Shown here piece by piece: positions 47,187-58,861 of a stretch of DNA of 64,000 nt. Every line of letters starts with the position of its first letter. Within the stretch, counting starts at the first letter, position 1. The translations under genes and the position numbers were made by a program. This DNA is from Craterostigma plantagineum (taxonomy: Eukaryota > Streptophyta > Magnoliopsida > Lamiales > Linderniaceae): the NCBI GenBank assembly GCA_027422505.1, contig JAPQWV010000298.1, positions 310,001 to 374,000 of the forward strand. Reading direction: 5' to 3'. The notes under the pieces are model-generated. The model was not told the DNA's origin. It saw only the letters and a program-made list of their open reading frames with translations, and ran no database searches.

Positions 47187-49204
47187 CTTACGTAATAAAT
47201 CGATACTAGTGCACTATTTGAGGGGGAGCATCTACAATTATTCCATGTTTTGAGCTCCAAATACTTTTGATGTTCTTTCTTTAAGTATTGCAGAAATTCT
47301 CGTTTTCATTCGCTGTGGACAATGCTTAAATAAGGAGGACTTCATAAATTTTCATGATTGTGAACTCAAGACAATGGTAAAGCAATTAAGGGGGAGCCTT
47401 AACAGAACAATTACTTCTTAATTAACTCAAATATTCTCGACATTTTGCTCTAAGTATTGCAGATTTTCGAAGATCAATTTTGGAGCGAGATGTCATTTTT
47501 TCGAAAATACAGGTAGTTAATTCCACTTTCGTTTACACTTAGAAGGAGTAAATTTGTGGTTTATTCTTAAAATTTAGCATCAATCAGAAATATTAAGGAA
47601 AACTTACTAACGAGAAATTTGGGCGAATTTTGCAATTTTCATTCACAGTTTCTCGAGCGAAAATTGATTTGGCACCAAAGGGTAATTTACGCTCTCAATT
47701 TACGAGCGAAAATTAAATAGGAAACGAAGGTAAATTTTTGATCGGATGTTGTCGAGCGAAAATTCAAACAGTAAACGAAGAAGGTTTCTCGGTCGTAAGT
47801 TTCCCGATCGTAGATAGTAATGGGCTTAAATTCACTGAGTCTCACAAAAAGGTCTAATCAGCCCAAATTAAACGAAATCATTACTTGCAGTCGAAAAATC
47901 CCTAAATACACGCTAAAACCCTCGATCGCAAAAAATCAACAGTCAAAATTCTCGTGCGAAAAACTTCTTCTCTCAAAAGACGAACGTCAAAATTTTCAAA
48001 ATCTTTCGTTTTTTCATCTGATTTTCGTCTTTAGAAGGTAGATTTGACTTCTTTTAGGGATAATCGTGTATTTAAACTACATTTGCATCTGTATTTTGGA
48101 ATATTTCGCATGATTCTGTGGTTATTTAACGACTGTTCATATTCTGAGAACTCGAAAACTTGTTTGCAAGTATTTTAGATCATCTCTAAGTATAACCTGG
48201 GTTAAAAACTGCATAATAGGCTAGTTTCGATGCTTCTTGATCATTCTGAGTGAATATAACTTCGATTTTCTGCGTATTAGAGTTCGATTTAAAAATAAGA
48301 CTAAATTGGGTTTTAAACTTTTGAATGCATCGAAGAACTTTCTCGCTCGCAAACAGTGAAAAATTGAATCTCAATTTGACTAAGTCACTGTTTGCATCGT
48401 AAAAGATTTTCGATTGTTAATCTTTTGATTTAGTCATTAAGATTGATAACGAAGATCGAAAATTACTTACAATTGAGAAACACAATTTTAATTTTGTGCG
48501 AGCGAAATATTAAAGAGGAATATATAAAATAGATGCAATCCCTTTAAATTTTCGAGCGCAAAACTTACAGTCGAAAATTTTGATTTCAATTAATTTTTCG
48601 ACGATAAAATTTTCTCGATCGCAAAATTTTGCAGCGAAATACCTCTTTAAAATCGAAATACTTTCTAGCTCGTTAATTTTCATAGCGAAAAATTTTATTC
48701 ACGCGCGAAAAATTTTTCGATCGTAAATTTACTTGGAAATCTAATTTCCCGATCGTAAATTTACACGGAAAATTTTTCTTGATCGTAAAATTTCTCGGCT
48801 ACAGTATCGTATCTTGAGCTCAAAAACTCAAAAAATTTTCTAAGTCCTTTTCACTGTAGCTTTCATTAGCGAATAAAATTTTCGATCGCAAATATTCAGA
48901 TCAAAATCACATTTAGGCAATTCAATTGAGAATTCCAATTCTCGCTCGACAAAAAGCACGGAGTGAATTGTACTTTGACACTTAGTAAAATTTTCGGCCA
49001 ATTTTTTTTTGAACTTACATGCATATGTCGAAATAGAATTATTTCTTCAAAAATTCACTCTATATGACCTATATGTGCATTTATATTTCTACTACAATTT
49101 TATTGAACATGTTATAAATAGGTACATCATTATGGTTTGATAAATATTGAACTTCGACTCAAAATTTCTGAACTAATGATCTACATTTCTCATGAATATT
49201 TCAG
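47187..49204 (+). other. Element B spacer before ORF3, with motif cluster
   Basis: It starts with DNA homologous to 38985-39700. PPT-like purine runs occur near 47217 (GAGGGGGAGC) and 47388 (AAGGGGGAGC). From 47640 to 48960 the sequence is crowded with TTTCTCGATCGTAAATTT-like motifs, roughly every 13-30 nt (for example 48615, 48634, 48652, 48684, 48705, 48718, 48750). No coding region is supported until ORF3. Confidence 0.7.
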
Positions 49205-49619
49205 ATGGATTACTACCCTACTTACAACCACATCTACGAGAAGGCTATGTACCTTAACGTACACGACACGAACTTCCAACTAGATCTGACCACCTTCCAG
49301 TGTCCAGACGTCGTGTCCATACTGCAAGGCCATCCACTTTTGCCTGCTCTTACAATGACGGCCTCCGTGCCGATGGTCTACCTCCAGCGGTTTTGGGGGA
49401 TGATCAAGGGCCTCATCGTGGACGGGCGTGTCACTTTACTACAGTTGTAGGGACGAGGCACGTCTGTATGAGCAAGAATGACTTCAGACTTCTCCTCGAC
49501 CTCCCTCATAGCCAAAATTACGACCCCCTCCCATCGGATGCAAAACTGGTGCATGATTTCCTCCAGATGGGATACCGCTCGCCGCTCACCAAGCTAGCTC
49601 AGATGCAGAGCAACGGGAT
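49205..49619 (+). pseudogene. Element B ORF3, N-terminal segment
   Basis: ORF3 opens with MDYYPTYNHIYEKA and carries a sequence block found in third ORFs or fused regions of many plant copia elements (FQCPDVVSILQGHPLLPAL, TASVPMVYLQRFWG). A frameshift near 49430 separates it from VGTRHVCMSKNDFRLLLDLP in the next frame. At 49619 it is cut by element E and resumes at 55337. I see no signal peptide or membrane segment, so an envelope role is not supported by sequence. Confidence 0.8.
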
Positions 49620-49624
49620 TCCAC

Positions 49625-49662
49625 TGTAAGGAATCGGTGCATATAATCATGTATTACACGCA
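49625..49662 (-). mobile_element. Element E 3' LTR remnant (38 bp)
   Basis: Positions 49625-49662 are identical to 53697-53734, the terminal 38 bp of the 5' LTR (TGTAAGGAATCGGTGCATAT on the plus strand). The next base starts RT sequence. The rest of the LTR, the PPT and RNase H are gone. Confidence 0.9.
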
Positions 49663-51620
49663 AGCTTGCATACCTTCCTAGCATTCAATGGATCTGCAAA
49701 ACCTTCTGGTTGTGTCATGTACACATCTTCCTCTAAATCACCATTTAGAAATGCAGTTTTAACATCCATTTGCCATATTTCATGGTCGTGAAATGCGGCA
49801 ATTGCTAGAAGGATCCGAATCGACTTAAACATAACGACTGGTGAGAAAGTTTTGTCATAGTCAACTCCTTGAACTTGTTTGAAACCTTTCGCTACCAGTC
49901 GTGCCTTGTATGTAGTCAGATTACCGTCCATGTCTGTCTTCCTTTTGAAAACCCATTTGTTCTCAATGGCTTTTACACCATCAGGAAGATCGACTAAGTT
50001 CCAAACTTGATTGTCGTACATGGACTGCATCTCGGATTTCATGGCTCCTAGCCACTCATCAAAGTCAGGTCTGTCTAATGCTTCTTTATAAGTCATTGGG
50101 TCCTCGGTATCTAATACCAGTATCTGATGTAGCCCCATGAACCTTGCAGGCATTCGGACTATCCGTGTTGACCTACGCAAAGGTTCTTCTTCCGGCTGAA
50201 CCTCATCCGCAACAATTTGTGGTTGTTCAACTTCGACTGATGTCGAATCAACTTGAGGCAATACTTGAGCTTCTTCCGCAACTTGTTGCGAAATTGGCTC
50301 TTCTTGACTAGTATTGGTGGAAACCATCATGGGTTGGGATACATGATAACCCATAACCATATCGTCTTGTAGTGTCCCTTGAATTTCTTCAAGTCTAACG
50401 CTACTATCGTTGCCTTTTCGAGTGAGAAACTCTTTCTCCAAGAAAACGCCATGTCGAGCAACAAACACTTTGTTCTCCGACTTATGATAGAAATAATATC
50501 CTTTTGTTTCTTTAGGATATCCGACGAAGAAACATTTATCTGATCTAGGGCCAAGTTTATCAACCATCAATCTTTTGACGTAAACCTCGCAACCCCAAAT
50601 TTTCAGAAAATTCATATTTGGTACCTTACCAAACCACATCTCATATGGTGTCTTTTCTACAATTTAGAAGGAACTCGGTTTAGTGTGAATGCAGCTGTTT
50701 CAAGCGCATAACCCCAAAAGGAAAGAGAAAGTTCAGTTTGACTCATCATAGATCGAACCATGTCCAACAAGGTTCTGTTCCGTCTTTCAAAAATACCATT
50801 CCATTGTGGCGTTCCAGGCGAAGTCAACTGTGAAACAATTCCACATTCTTTAAGATAAGCACCAAAGTCTATGCTCAAATATTCACCTCCACGGTCTGAC
50901 CGTAAGGCTTTTAATTTCTTGTTGAGCTGGTTTTCAACTTCGTTCTTGAATTCTTTGAACCTTTCAAATGATTCAGATTTGTGTCTCATCAGGTAGACAT
51001 AACCGTATCTACTGAAATCATCAGTAAATGTAATGAATTATTGATAACCTCCCCGAGCATTAGTCGTCATCGGACCACAAACATCGCTATGTATTAGTCC
51101 TAGTAGGTCATTTACCCTTTCGCCTCTTTTGGTGAAAGACGCTTTAATCGTCTTCCCGAGCAAGCAAGATTCGCATGTCTCAATGGATTCTAAATCAAAT
51201 TGACCAAGAAGTCCCACTTCTTGTAATTTCTTAATGCGTCTCTCATTTATATGACCTAGGCGACAATGCCACATAAGAGTCATACTCTCATGAGAAATCT
51301 TGGATCTTTTGTTATTGATGTTTAAAACTTGTTTTTCCATCTCAAGCAAATATAGACCATTCTTCTCATAAGAACATCCATAATATAAATCATTCTTATA
51401 AAATGAAAAACAACCATTCGTAATGGTAAAATGGAAATCATCCATGTCCAAACATGAAATAGAAATAATATTTCTAGAGATAGATGGAACATAATGAACA
51501 CTTTTCAGTTCTAAAATAAGTCCACTCGGCAAAGAGACATCTATGCATCCAATAGCAACAGCTGCAACACTTGCACCATTCCCGACACGTAGTTGTACTT
51601 TGCCTTTTCTTAGCATCCTC
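49663..51620 (-). pseudogene. Element E integrase and RT N-terminal half
   Basis: Minus strand: pre-integrase and zinc region (MWHCRLGHINERRIKKL ... CESCLLGK), IHSDVCGP, a stop at the start of FITFTDDFSRYGYVY, then LRSDRGGEY and PQWNGIFERRNRTLLD. After a break near 50650 a 330-codon frame follows ([59 protein letters not shown]). RT ends after the first catalytic Asp region; the YVDD box and RNase H are deleted. The conserved Cys-Pro-Val-type linker is Pro/Glu/Val-rich. Confidence 0.9.
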
Positions 51621-52578
51621 TTATTATTTAGTGCCTAGATATTCGAACAAATATGAGCGCACGATCCGATATCAAATACCCATTCAGAATCAGAAGTAGG
51701 AATATTAACTCAATAACAAATATACCTGAAACGGTTGGAACCTTTCCATTTTTCAAGTCATCAAGATACTTGGGACAATTTCTCTTCCAGTGCCTAATGC
51801 CTTTACAGTAAAAGCACTCAGCAGTAGCAGCAACCTTGACCTTGGGAGCGCTCGAAGCGACAACCTTGGCCTTATTTTACCAACATTTGGTTTGCCTTTT
51901 ATTGGCACTTGAATTTGTCTTTCTTAATCTTTTTTCCACCTGCATGAATTGCGAGCTCACATGAGAAACTCCTTTCTTCATGTCAAGTTCAGCAGTTTTC
52001 AGCAACCCATGGATCTCATCCAAGCTCTTGTCCATTCCATGCATATGATAGTTCATGATGAACGATGAATAGCTGGGAGGAAGAGAGTTGAAAATAATGT
52101 CTATGGCCAACTCCTTGCCCACAGGAGCTTCAAGTTTCTCCAACTGTTCCACATAACTCAACATCTTGAGCATGTGATCACCAACAGAGTTACCCTCAGA
52201 CATCTTACATGCCAGCAAAGCTCTAGTCACATTATACCTCTCAGCACGTGCATGCTCTTGAAACATTTTCTTGAGCTGCTCCATGATATCGTACGACGTG
52301 CTCAACTCGAATCGCTTCTGCAATTCGGGTGCTATCGTCGCCACAATCAGACATTGTACATCGATCTCATCGGAACAATGTCGGTCGTACTCATCGACCT
52401 CTTCAACACTTGAATTAGCACTGGGATCTTTAGGAATGGGCGTATTAATTACATATTCCTTGCGCTCTTGCCTAAGAACGATTCTTAGGTTACGGTACCA
52501 ATCAATAAAATTGGTCCCATTAGAGCTCAATTTGTCCTTGTCCAAAAGCGAATGCAACGACAATGCTTGTGCTGCCAT
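51621..52578 (-). pseudogene. Element E gag, zinc knuckle and protease
   Basis: Gag starts MAAQALSLHSLLDKDKLSSN (52578) and is open for 233 codons with the UBN2-type capsid region (FIDWYRNLRIVL, IMEQLKKMFQEHARAERYN, LKMLSYVEQLEKL). A frameshift at about 51880 precedes the zinc knuckle CFYCKGIRHWKRNC. In the protease the D-T-G triad reads D-I-G (WVFDIGSCAHIC), and two stops flank it. Confidence 0.9.
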
Positions 52579-53696
52579 TATCTACGTCACAGAGGAAAAA
52601 GGTTTCAGTTATTTTCACGTAGGTATTTTATTCACAGAATAAAACTCCCACTACAATTTATTGCCCCATAGTAGTAGTCCAAGATCCATATATTCACTAA
52701 GAATAAGCCAGCGTCGGCATGAAACTTTATCTTAGTTATCTTAGGTAAGCAACACCTTGCTAATCAAATCATATTTGACTCTTGGTTTTGTTAACATCGT
52801 ATATCAACAAAACTTCTCCCAATACCCAAAACGGTTTTGGTCTCTTGATAAGCAAACTCATTCTATTTGGTACGGCATGTCGGACATACCCTACGACTCT
52901 TAAAGATTGAACACGGTGCCTACTGAGTAGGTCCCACCAATATTCTTTCTAAATTCGGCGCGGATAGAATAGTAAGGGAGTAGACTTAATTTTTAAAAGG
53001 GACTCAAAATCGTCAATCATATTAACAAATATTTAAATTATTTCCTTATTTAAATATGATGAGGTATTATTCAAATAATAATACTCTAACACATTAGAGA
53101 TGCAAATTATCTAATAATCTAGCATGTGCACATGAGCTCATCTCAATTCACGTTCGATCATATTGCTGTTCTTTCCAAATCATATCCAATATGATGATAA
53201 TACATATACATGTATATATAGGCAAATACTTAATGCAAAAATCACGTAATACACGATGCAAGCATTCGGTATAAGCATATGAAATTACACGCTGGCCATA
53301 TGATCGCACAGATGCATATAATATTCTGAATATTATTATAATGATAAACACTTATGGAAACATCACATCATGTACACTCCACAGCATATACACATTGGTC
53401 GTGTGATTGCAATTATTATACATATGCACTTTTGTCACTGAGTACACATCGAAACAAATAATTGCATAAGATAAGACTATACTGCATCATGATATCTACT
53501 CATATCTGAATATTTTATGTAAATCAACATCGACCATCATATGAATATGATATTACACTGGTGGCACATATGATTGCATCTATGCATATATACAAAATTT
53601 TGAACATGCAATCAGATTAATCATGTGAATAAATTTATTAATAAAACATGCTTATTCCAGAACAAGTTAAGCAACGCAAGAAATCTCCGATACCAC
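52579..53696 (-). other. Element E leader and PBS
   Basis: The PBS is adjacent to the LTR: minus strand TACA|GTGGTATCGGAG, a variant of the initiator-Met-tRNA site. The ~1.1-kb leader is AT-rich and shows no coding region. Confidence 0.8.
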
Positions 53697-55331
53697 TGTA
53701 AGGAATCGGTGCATATAATCATGTATTACACGCAGCGGAAAATTAAAATTTTTATATCAACATATCATCAGATTCCCACAGGATCCATGCGAATTAAAAC
53801 CTAACTAGTTTATAGAGATATACCTGTTCTTTCTTCGAGATGAGCGATGTTTGATAATACAAAAGTATGGTACCTCTACCGATATCCACCAAGAACACGA
53901 TCAAAGAAATCGTCCTTTCGCCAGCTAGGAGCTACTCAAACGACGTGATTGATTACACTAAGAACCGAGAACTCCTTTTTCTATCTCATGTAAATCGTTC
54001 TGTATCTTTTGCGAAAGATGCCAAGAGATATATATCAAGGTCACGTTGCCAATCTTTATTGGTGATTGAGTCAATCACAATCGTTTCCTTTATTACACTA
54101 ATAAAGATCAATATATTATTATATTCCATAATTACATTAATTACTCAATCATGGCGTGATGATTATGGCCTTATCAATACAATATGTAGATCTTATCCAA
54201 ATATTGTATAATATTCTGTTATATTGTCTAACTATAGTAGCCGATATCCTCCCAATCTTCATCTATAAAAGAACGTTGATAAATATATCAAATATATATT
54301 TATCATAAACTCATATCATATATGTTATTTCAACCTTGTTTATTTTCGTATTATATGATAAACGAATAAATTATCGCATAATTTATTTATCACCATATTT
54401 ACATCTCATGTAGTACATACAAAATATTCTCTTTGATCTATTCTTTTCGGTGTGACCCAGTAGGATCCATGTCGCATTGGCAATAGAATTAGAACTCGTT
54501 CTAAATCTATAAATCATAATTAACACCTAGCAAATGTATTAAGATTACCCAAGTGACATAGATAATAAGTATCTCAAATACGAACCATCATCCTTAAGCA
54601 GTAAATGCCCGCGTCAATTCCTTCTCACATAATATCCTAAATAAGTTCAAGGTAGGAATGTGTCATCCTCGCAACTTATTTATTTCTTGATTCCAAAAGT
54701 TTATCGTAAATATGATTGCTCTTAATCACATTGCATGCATTACGATATCACTTTTATCAAGGGCCCGTGGATATTATTACTCATAAAATATGAGGGACAA
54801 AATATTCTTGATGAACATAATCAACTGCACTAGTCACGCTTGTCGTAACACCACCCGTACAGTTACCTTTTACGGCTAACGTTGAGCGATACTAACAGAC
54901 ACGCATTCCTAGTGTTGAAAAATGAACATCTCATATTACAGAATTCAAGACACGTATGAAACATTAATGACACAAACACAATCCATAATATGTTTCATTT
55001 CGGGTCTATCCGATATCATAATCTCCATTATATAGCTGTGTGATTAAATTGATAACTCTTTATCAAATAGTTTGCAGAATATAACTATCATTTAATCCAC
55101 ACATTAATCTTAAACTGATAATTAGTGTTCCATGCTAAAAATCAAGATTAAGGATAATTTAGAGTAAATATTATTTAATTCAGTATGGAATTCTACAATC
55201 TAAGTCATCGACTTAAATGGCCCATAAATAATTAATTTACTCAAAGAACAAAATGATATAAATCATTCAATTCGTGAAAATAAAGAAAACACAAGAATAT
55301 AAATGTTGGCTTCTTGATCACAATACTAACA
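53697..55331 (-). mobile_element. Element E 5' LTR (1635 bp)
   Basis: On the minus strand the LTR begins TGTTAGTATTGTGATCAAG (55331) and ends ...CCGATTCCTTACA (53697). It is AT-rich and non-coding. The outer edge abuts the TCCAC duplication. Confidence 0.88.
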
Positions 55332-55336
55332 TCCAC

Positions 55337-58300
55337 ATCCGTGGAAGATACTTTTTGGAATCATCAACAAGTGTTTGTCCCCGAAGCACGCAGGCTTCGA
55401 CAAAGGCAACGGCCACATTCTCCGGATATTTCACGGAGTCATGTTCTCTCGAAATTATGATTTCGCTCAACTGATCTGGAACGACCTCGCAGAACAGATC
55501 AGACAGAAAGAGAACAAACGGTCCAAAAATATGCCATATGCGAGATGGTTCTCCGTCATCATCCGTCAACAAATGGAGATGTATGAGCAGAATATTCCTC
55601 GCTTGCCTCCGGGAGGAAAATATCAGCCACCCAAGCTCAAGTTCTTCCACAACCCCAAGCTCGTGGACCTAGCTCATCCATCGAATGGCCATTCCGCTCG
55701 AGCTACTACGTCTCGCCGACCCCGCGGGAGACTAATATCAGAGATACTGTCGGGAACATCGTTTGACTGAGCAGATAATTAGAGGGCCCCCGACAGACTT
55801 CAACATCAGCCCTCTACAACCACAACAACAGCCTAGTCCTGAAGACACGATGATTGATGAAGTGGCTCAGGAACTAGAGCTGGAGCCTCCAACTCACGAG
55901 GAAACAACACCAGATGTTGAGGCCATCCTAATCGATGCTGTGGCGGCAGAGTTGGAACAATAGGCTCCAGCAGAAACACTCCAAGTGGAAGTGTCCATCA
56001 TTGTCGGCGTGCTCAAAGAACCTATTGAGGAAGGTCTTCAAGTAGCACAGCCCGAGGCAGGAACGGGGCACATTTCACCACCGCTGGCTACTACGCCAGA
56101 AACAGAGGCTCTAATATCAACAATACAACCTATCGAGCCTCCGGTGATGGAACCAGCCAGTGAGGATGTAGCACGAGGACTCTCGCCTCACACGGCTACC
56201 CCATCAGACACCGAGTCAGATGAGGAGATTCAGTTGATTAGAAGGACACCGAGACGACTGAGCGTATCATTCGAGTCCCTCTTTGAAACCGTCACCGAAC
56301 CATCAGACACAGCGTTGACCATAACTTTAAGTGTTGCGGACCCTTCTTCGCTCAATCTTGAGCCGCAGCACGTCACGGCGGGACCAGAAGCTCCGGTGTC
56401 TGATACGAGGAACAATCTGAACCTGCCCTAACGCCCATAGAGGAAGATCTCCAAGATTCAACTCAAGGATTGGGTGGGAAGTCTCGAAGAATCACACCCT
56501 CAAGTGACTCTGAGCCAACCTGAGGAGCCGGTGTTAGTTCAAGGGTTGATAATAGGTGACATCAGTTGTCCTGGACCATCCACAATGAAGGCGTCCGCTC
56601 CGTATGTGATAGAAGATCGACTTCAGGCCGCTCGCGCTAATGCGCTGAAGGATTTTGAAGACAATTATGGAGAGCGTGCGCAATGCCATCGAGACGTCCC
56701 GCAAAGATCGTGGGAAAGCACCCGTCTCGGAGCCGTCTTCGTCACAACCCATCCTCACACCCACTCAACCCATAATATCCACACAAACACCAACACCCAT
56801 CCTCACCCACAACCTAATAAATCCTGCCACCGTACCCATCAGCGAACTCCACTCAATTCTGGTCGCCGGACTGTTGGAATTGACCATACGAATGCCGGAA
56901 GAAGAAGATCTCTTCCGCCGTCTAGTGGATCGTCCTGACCCATCAGAAACATGCCGCAGCCAAGGCTCCCACTCTAAACACCGACATGACGACCTAGACG
57001 ATCAGGGCCGTCCTGAGGGGGAGAAGAGGCCAAGGATAATCACAAGGGGTCAGAGACATAACCCTGGCGCGACGCAGACAAGTAAAGGAGTCGCTGGAAC
57101 CTCACAACCCACTACCCAAACAACCACCACCACGCGCCGCACCACTCTAACCCAAATCGACCCACCTACTTTCATATAAGGACGCCTCCGCCCACACCAC
57201 CGAACTTCACAAGCCCCTTGCTTCCGGAAGAAGAAGCAAGCGCTGTCATGCTCGTCGCCCTAGCGCAGACTCAGGCGACTCCCTCAATTGCTCCAGACCA
57301 ACCGGGACCATCCGGACATGGCGTCAACCCACACGAGGTCCTAGACAAATACATATTCGAAGGACAGTGGATGGCCCATTCCATGCCTGAGGAGCATCAA
57401 AGACAATGGCTTCAGGACGTTCGACACTTCTTACAACAAGCCTCGGTAGACCTCGTGCTCATAGAAGACGAAGAACCTCAGTAAGGTGAAGACTACGAGC
57501 AAGACATCCCAATGCTACTAGAGTTGATCGCGCAACGAGCGGCTCCCTCCACAAGACTAACACCTGGGACCATTCGGATCGACACGCCGTGGGAGAATAT
57601 TCGAATAGAGATACCTTTCCTTGAAGAAGTCCGTGAAAATATTTGGAGGTCACCGGACAAAGTCAAGAAGCCGAACGAGTTTGAGCTGAGAGGGATCTCT
57701 CACTGGGATCAGCAGAAGAGGATGACCTACCTCTGGATGCTGACCAAACTTGGACCTGATGTAAGGCTGGGGACGACTAAAGAACAAGTCAAGAGCCACT
57801 ATAAGAGTCTCTCCCTGATTTGCCAGCTTCTCAGCGTCTACTGTACTAAAGGAGGTCTTCCAACCCCAACCTACGCTATCGAGCGAGTGGATAGGGCCCG
57901 AGAGGATCTAAGCGAGAGCGACCTACCGTACATCCTTGCTGATGAGGTATACAATCTCTTTCAGCTGTACGTGGAGAAGTACAAAGGTCCTCAAGGCTTC
58001 ATCAAGACAGAAGTTCTCGAGGGGCTCTACCGGTTCATGATGCGCCAAGTCAAGTACTTCGCCGAACATGACCTTCAGATGGCTCTGGAGAGCAATATGA
58101 AGAAGGTCAACATGACCTCCCCGCTCAACAAAAGACCTGAGATCGAAGGGCTTCCCAACAATCACGTGCACATCAGCTCAATCCTAGCATCACATACCCC
58201 AATCCACTAGCTAAGAAGAATAGGTTGATGCTGAAGACTGAAATCAACAAGTTCTGTGACGGGACGCTCAAGGTCATCAGGAAAAACATAGAGCAGATGT

Positions 58301-58515
58301 TGGAAGAAATCAATAGAGATAAAATGCTGAGGATCCATCGGTTCGTGAGAGAACAGCCGCTCCTAGTGGAACTATTAGAAGATATCGAGGAGCGTCTGGA
58401 GCTGAGGAACACGCTCAGGAACTTTGAACATGCGCTGGGCTTGTGCAGGTCGTACTATGCCCGACGAGGACAGACTGCGCGGAAAAGAAATCAAGCACAA
58501 AGGGGGAGATTGTAG
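55337..58515 (+). pseudogene. Element B ORF3, middle and C-terminal part
   Basis: ORF3 resumes in a compatible frame with KCLSPKHAGFDKGNG, FHGVMFSRNYDFAQLIW and MPYARWFSVIIRQQME, a conserved block in plant retroelement third-ORF proteins. A Pro/Glu/Thr-rich low-complexity region (55763-57200) follows, then a charged C-terminal domain (IDTPWENIRIEIPFLEEV, HWDQQKRMTYLWML, GLYRFMMRQVKYFAEHDL). Frames shift near 55770, 56430, 56660, 57180, 57480 and 58200, and a TAG lies near 55961, so no single product is possible. No membrane segment is evident; coiled-coil tendency is seen near the end. The stop codon lies in the first bases of the 3' LTR. The molecular function of this ORF is unknown. Confidence 0.8.
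58499..58510 (+). other. Polypurine tract of element B
   Basis: AAAGGGGGAGAT directly precedes the LTR start TGTAGAACACG and also encodes the last residues (RGR) of ORF3. It should prime plus-strand DNA synthesis. Confidence 0.9.
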
Positions 58516-58861
58516 AACACGATTTTAATTGTGCATTGATTTAATTACATGTTCTTGTAATTAGGGGCTTGATGTATAGTATTCCTTCGATTAGGACTAG
58601 TTTGATATTTATACCAAGTTTGTTTGGTATAAATAGTTGTACAAACATTGAGCTTAATACAGAAAATTAGAGAATCAATCCGAAAGGCTGTCGAATTCAA
58701 TTCTAGAGAGAGAAACTCAGAAAACATCAACTCACTAAAGGAATTCTCTCTCGTGTTCTTCATCGAAGGTTTTCGATCGAATTTCAATGTTCAATAATTC
58801 TAATCGATTTCCTTAGAATTCATGTCTAGGATTGACTGAGTTGACAAACGGGGACCTAACA
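58511..58861 (+). mobile_element. Element B 3' LTR (351 bp)
   Basis: It runs TGTAGAACACG to GGGGACCTAACA and is followed by the duplication CAAGC. TATAAATAG at 58628-58636 matches the 5' LTR. By eye it differs from the 5' LTR at about one position in eight. Confidence 0.9.

Larger units (their letters stand above)
49625..55331 (-). mobile_element. Copia element E nested in ORF3
   Basis: This 5707-bp element lies on the minus strand between exact 5-bp duplications TCCAC (49620-49624, 55332-55336). It keeps a full 5' LTR, PBS, gag, protease and integrase, and RT up to KVCKL. A deletion then joins RT to the last 38 bp of the 3' LTR. It is a different copia family from A and B by LTR sequence, PBS variant and protein sequence. 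Confidence 0.92.
20279..58861 (+). mobile_element. Composite Sirevirus-like copia element B with nested insertions
   Basis: Outer LTRs (20279-20628 and 58511-58861) share TGTA...ACCTAACA termini. They are followed by a tRNA-Met-type PBS on the left and preceded by a PPT on the right. The 5-bp flanks match: CAAGC at 20274-20278 and 58862-58866. Joining the flanks restores the RT frame of element A. The interior carries gag, protease, integrase, RT/RNase H and ORF3 in the order of a Sirevirus-like copia element, but with three gag-bearing units in series, an RT palindrome and insertions C, F and E. The two LTRs differ at an estimated 12-13 percent of positions by eye, so the insertion is not recent. 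Confidence 0.9.

Noticed and set aside
55274..55474. Frames crossing the element E / ORF3 joint on either strand
   Set aside because: They read from LTR into ORF3 in the wrong frame; the true boundary is set by the TCCAC duplication.
49205..58515. Calling ORF3 an envelope gene
   Set aside because: No signal peptide, membrane segment or cleavage site is visible; only position resembles Sirevirus envelope-like ORFs.
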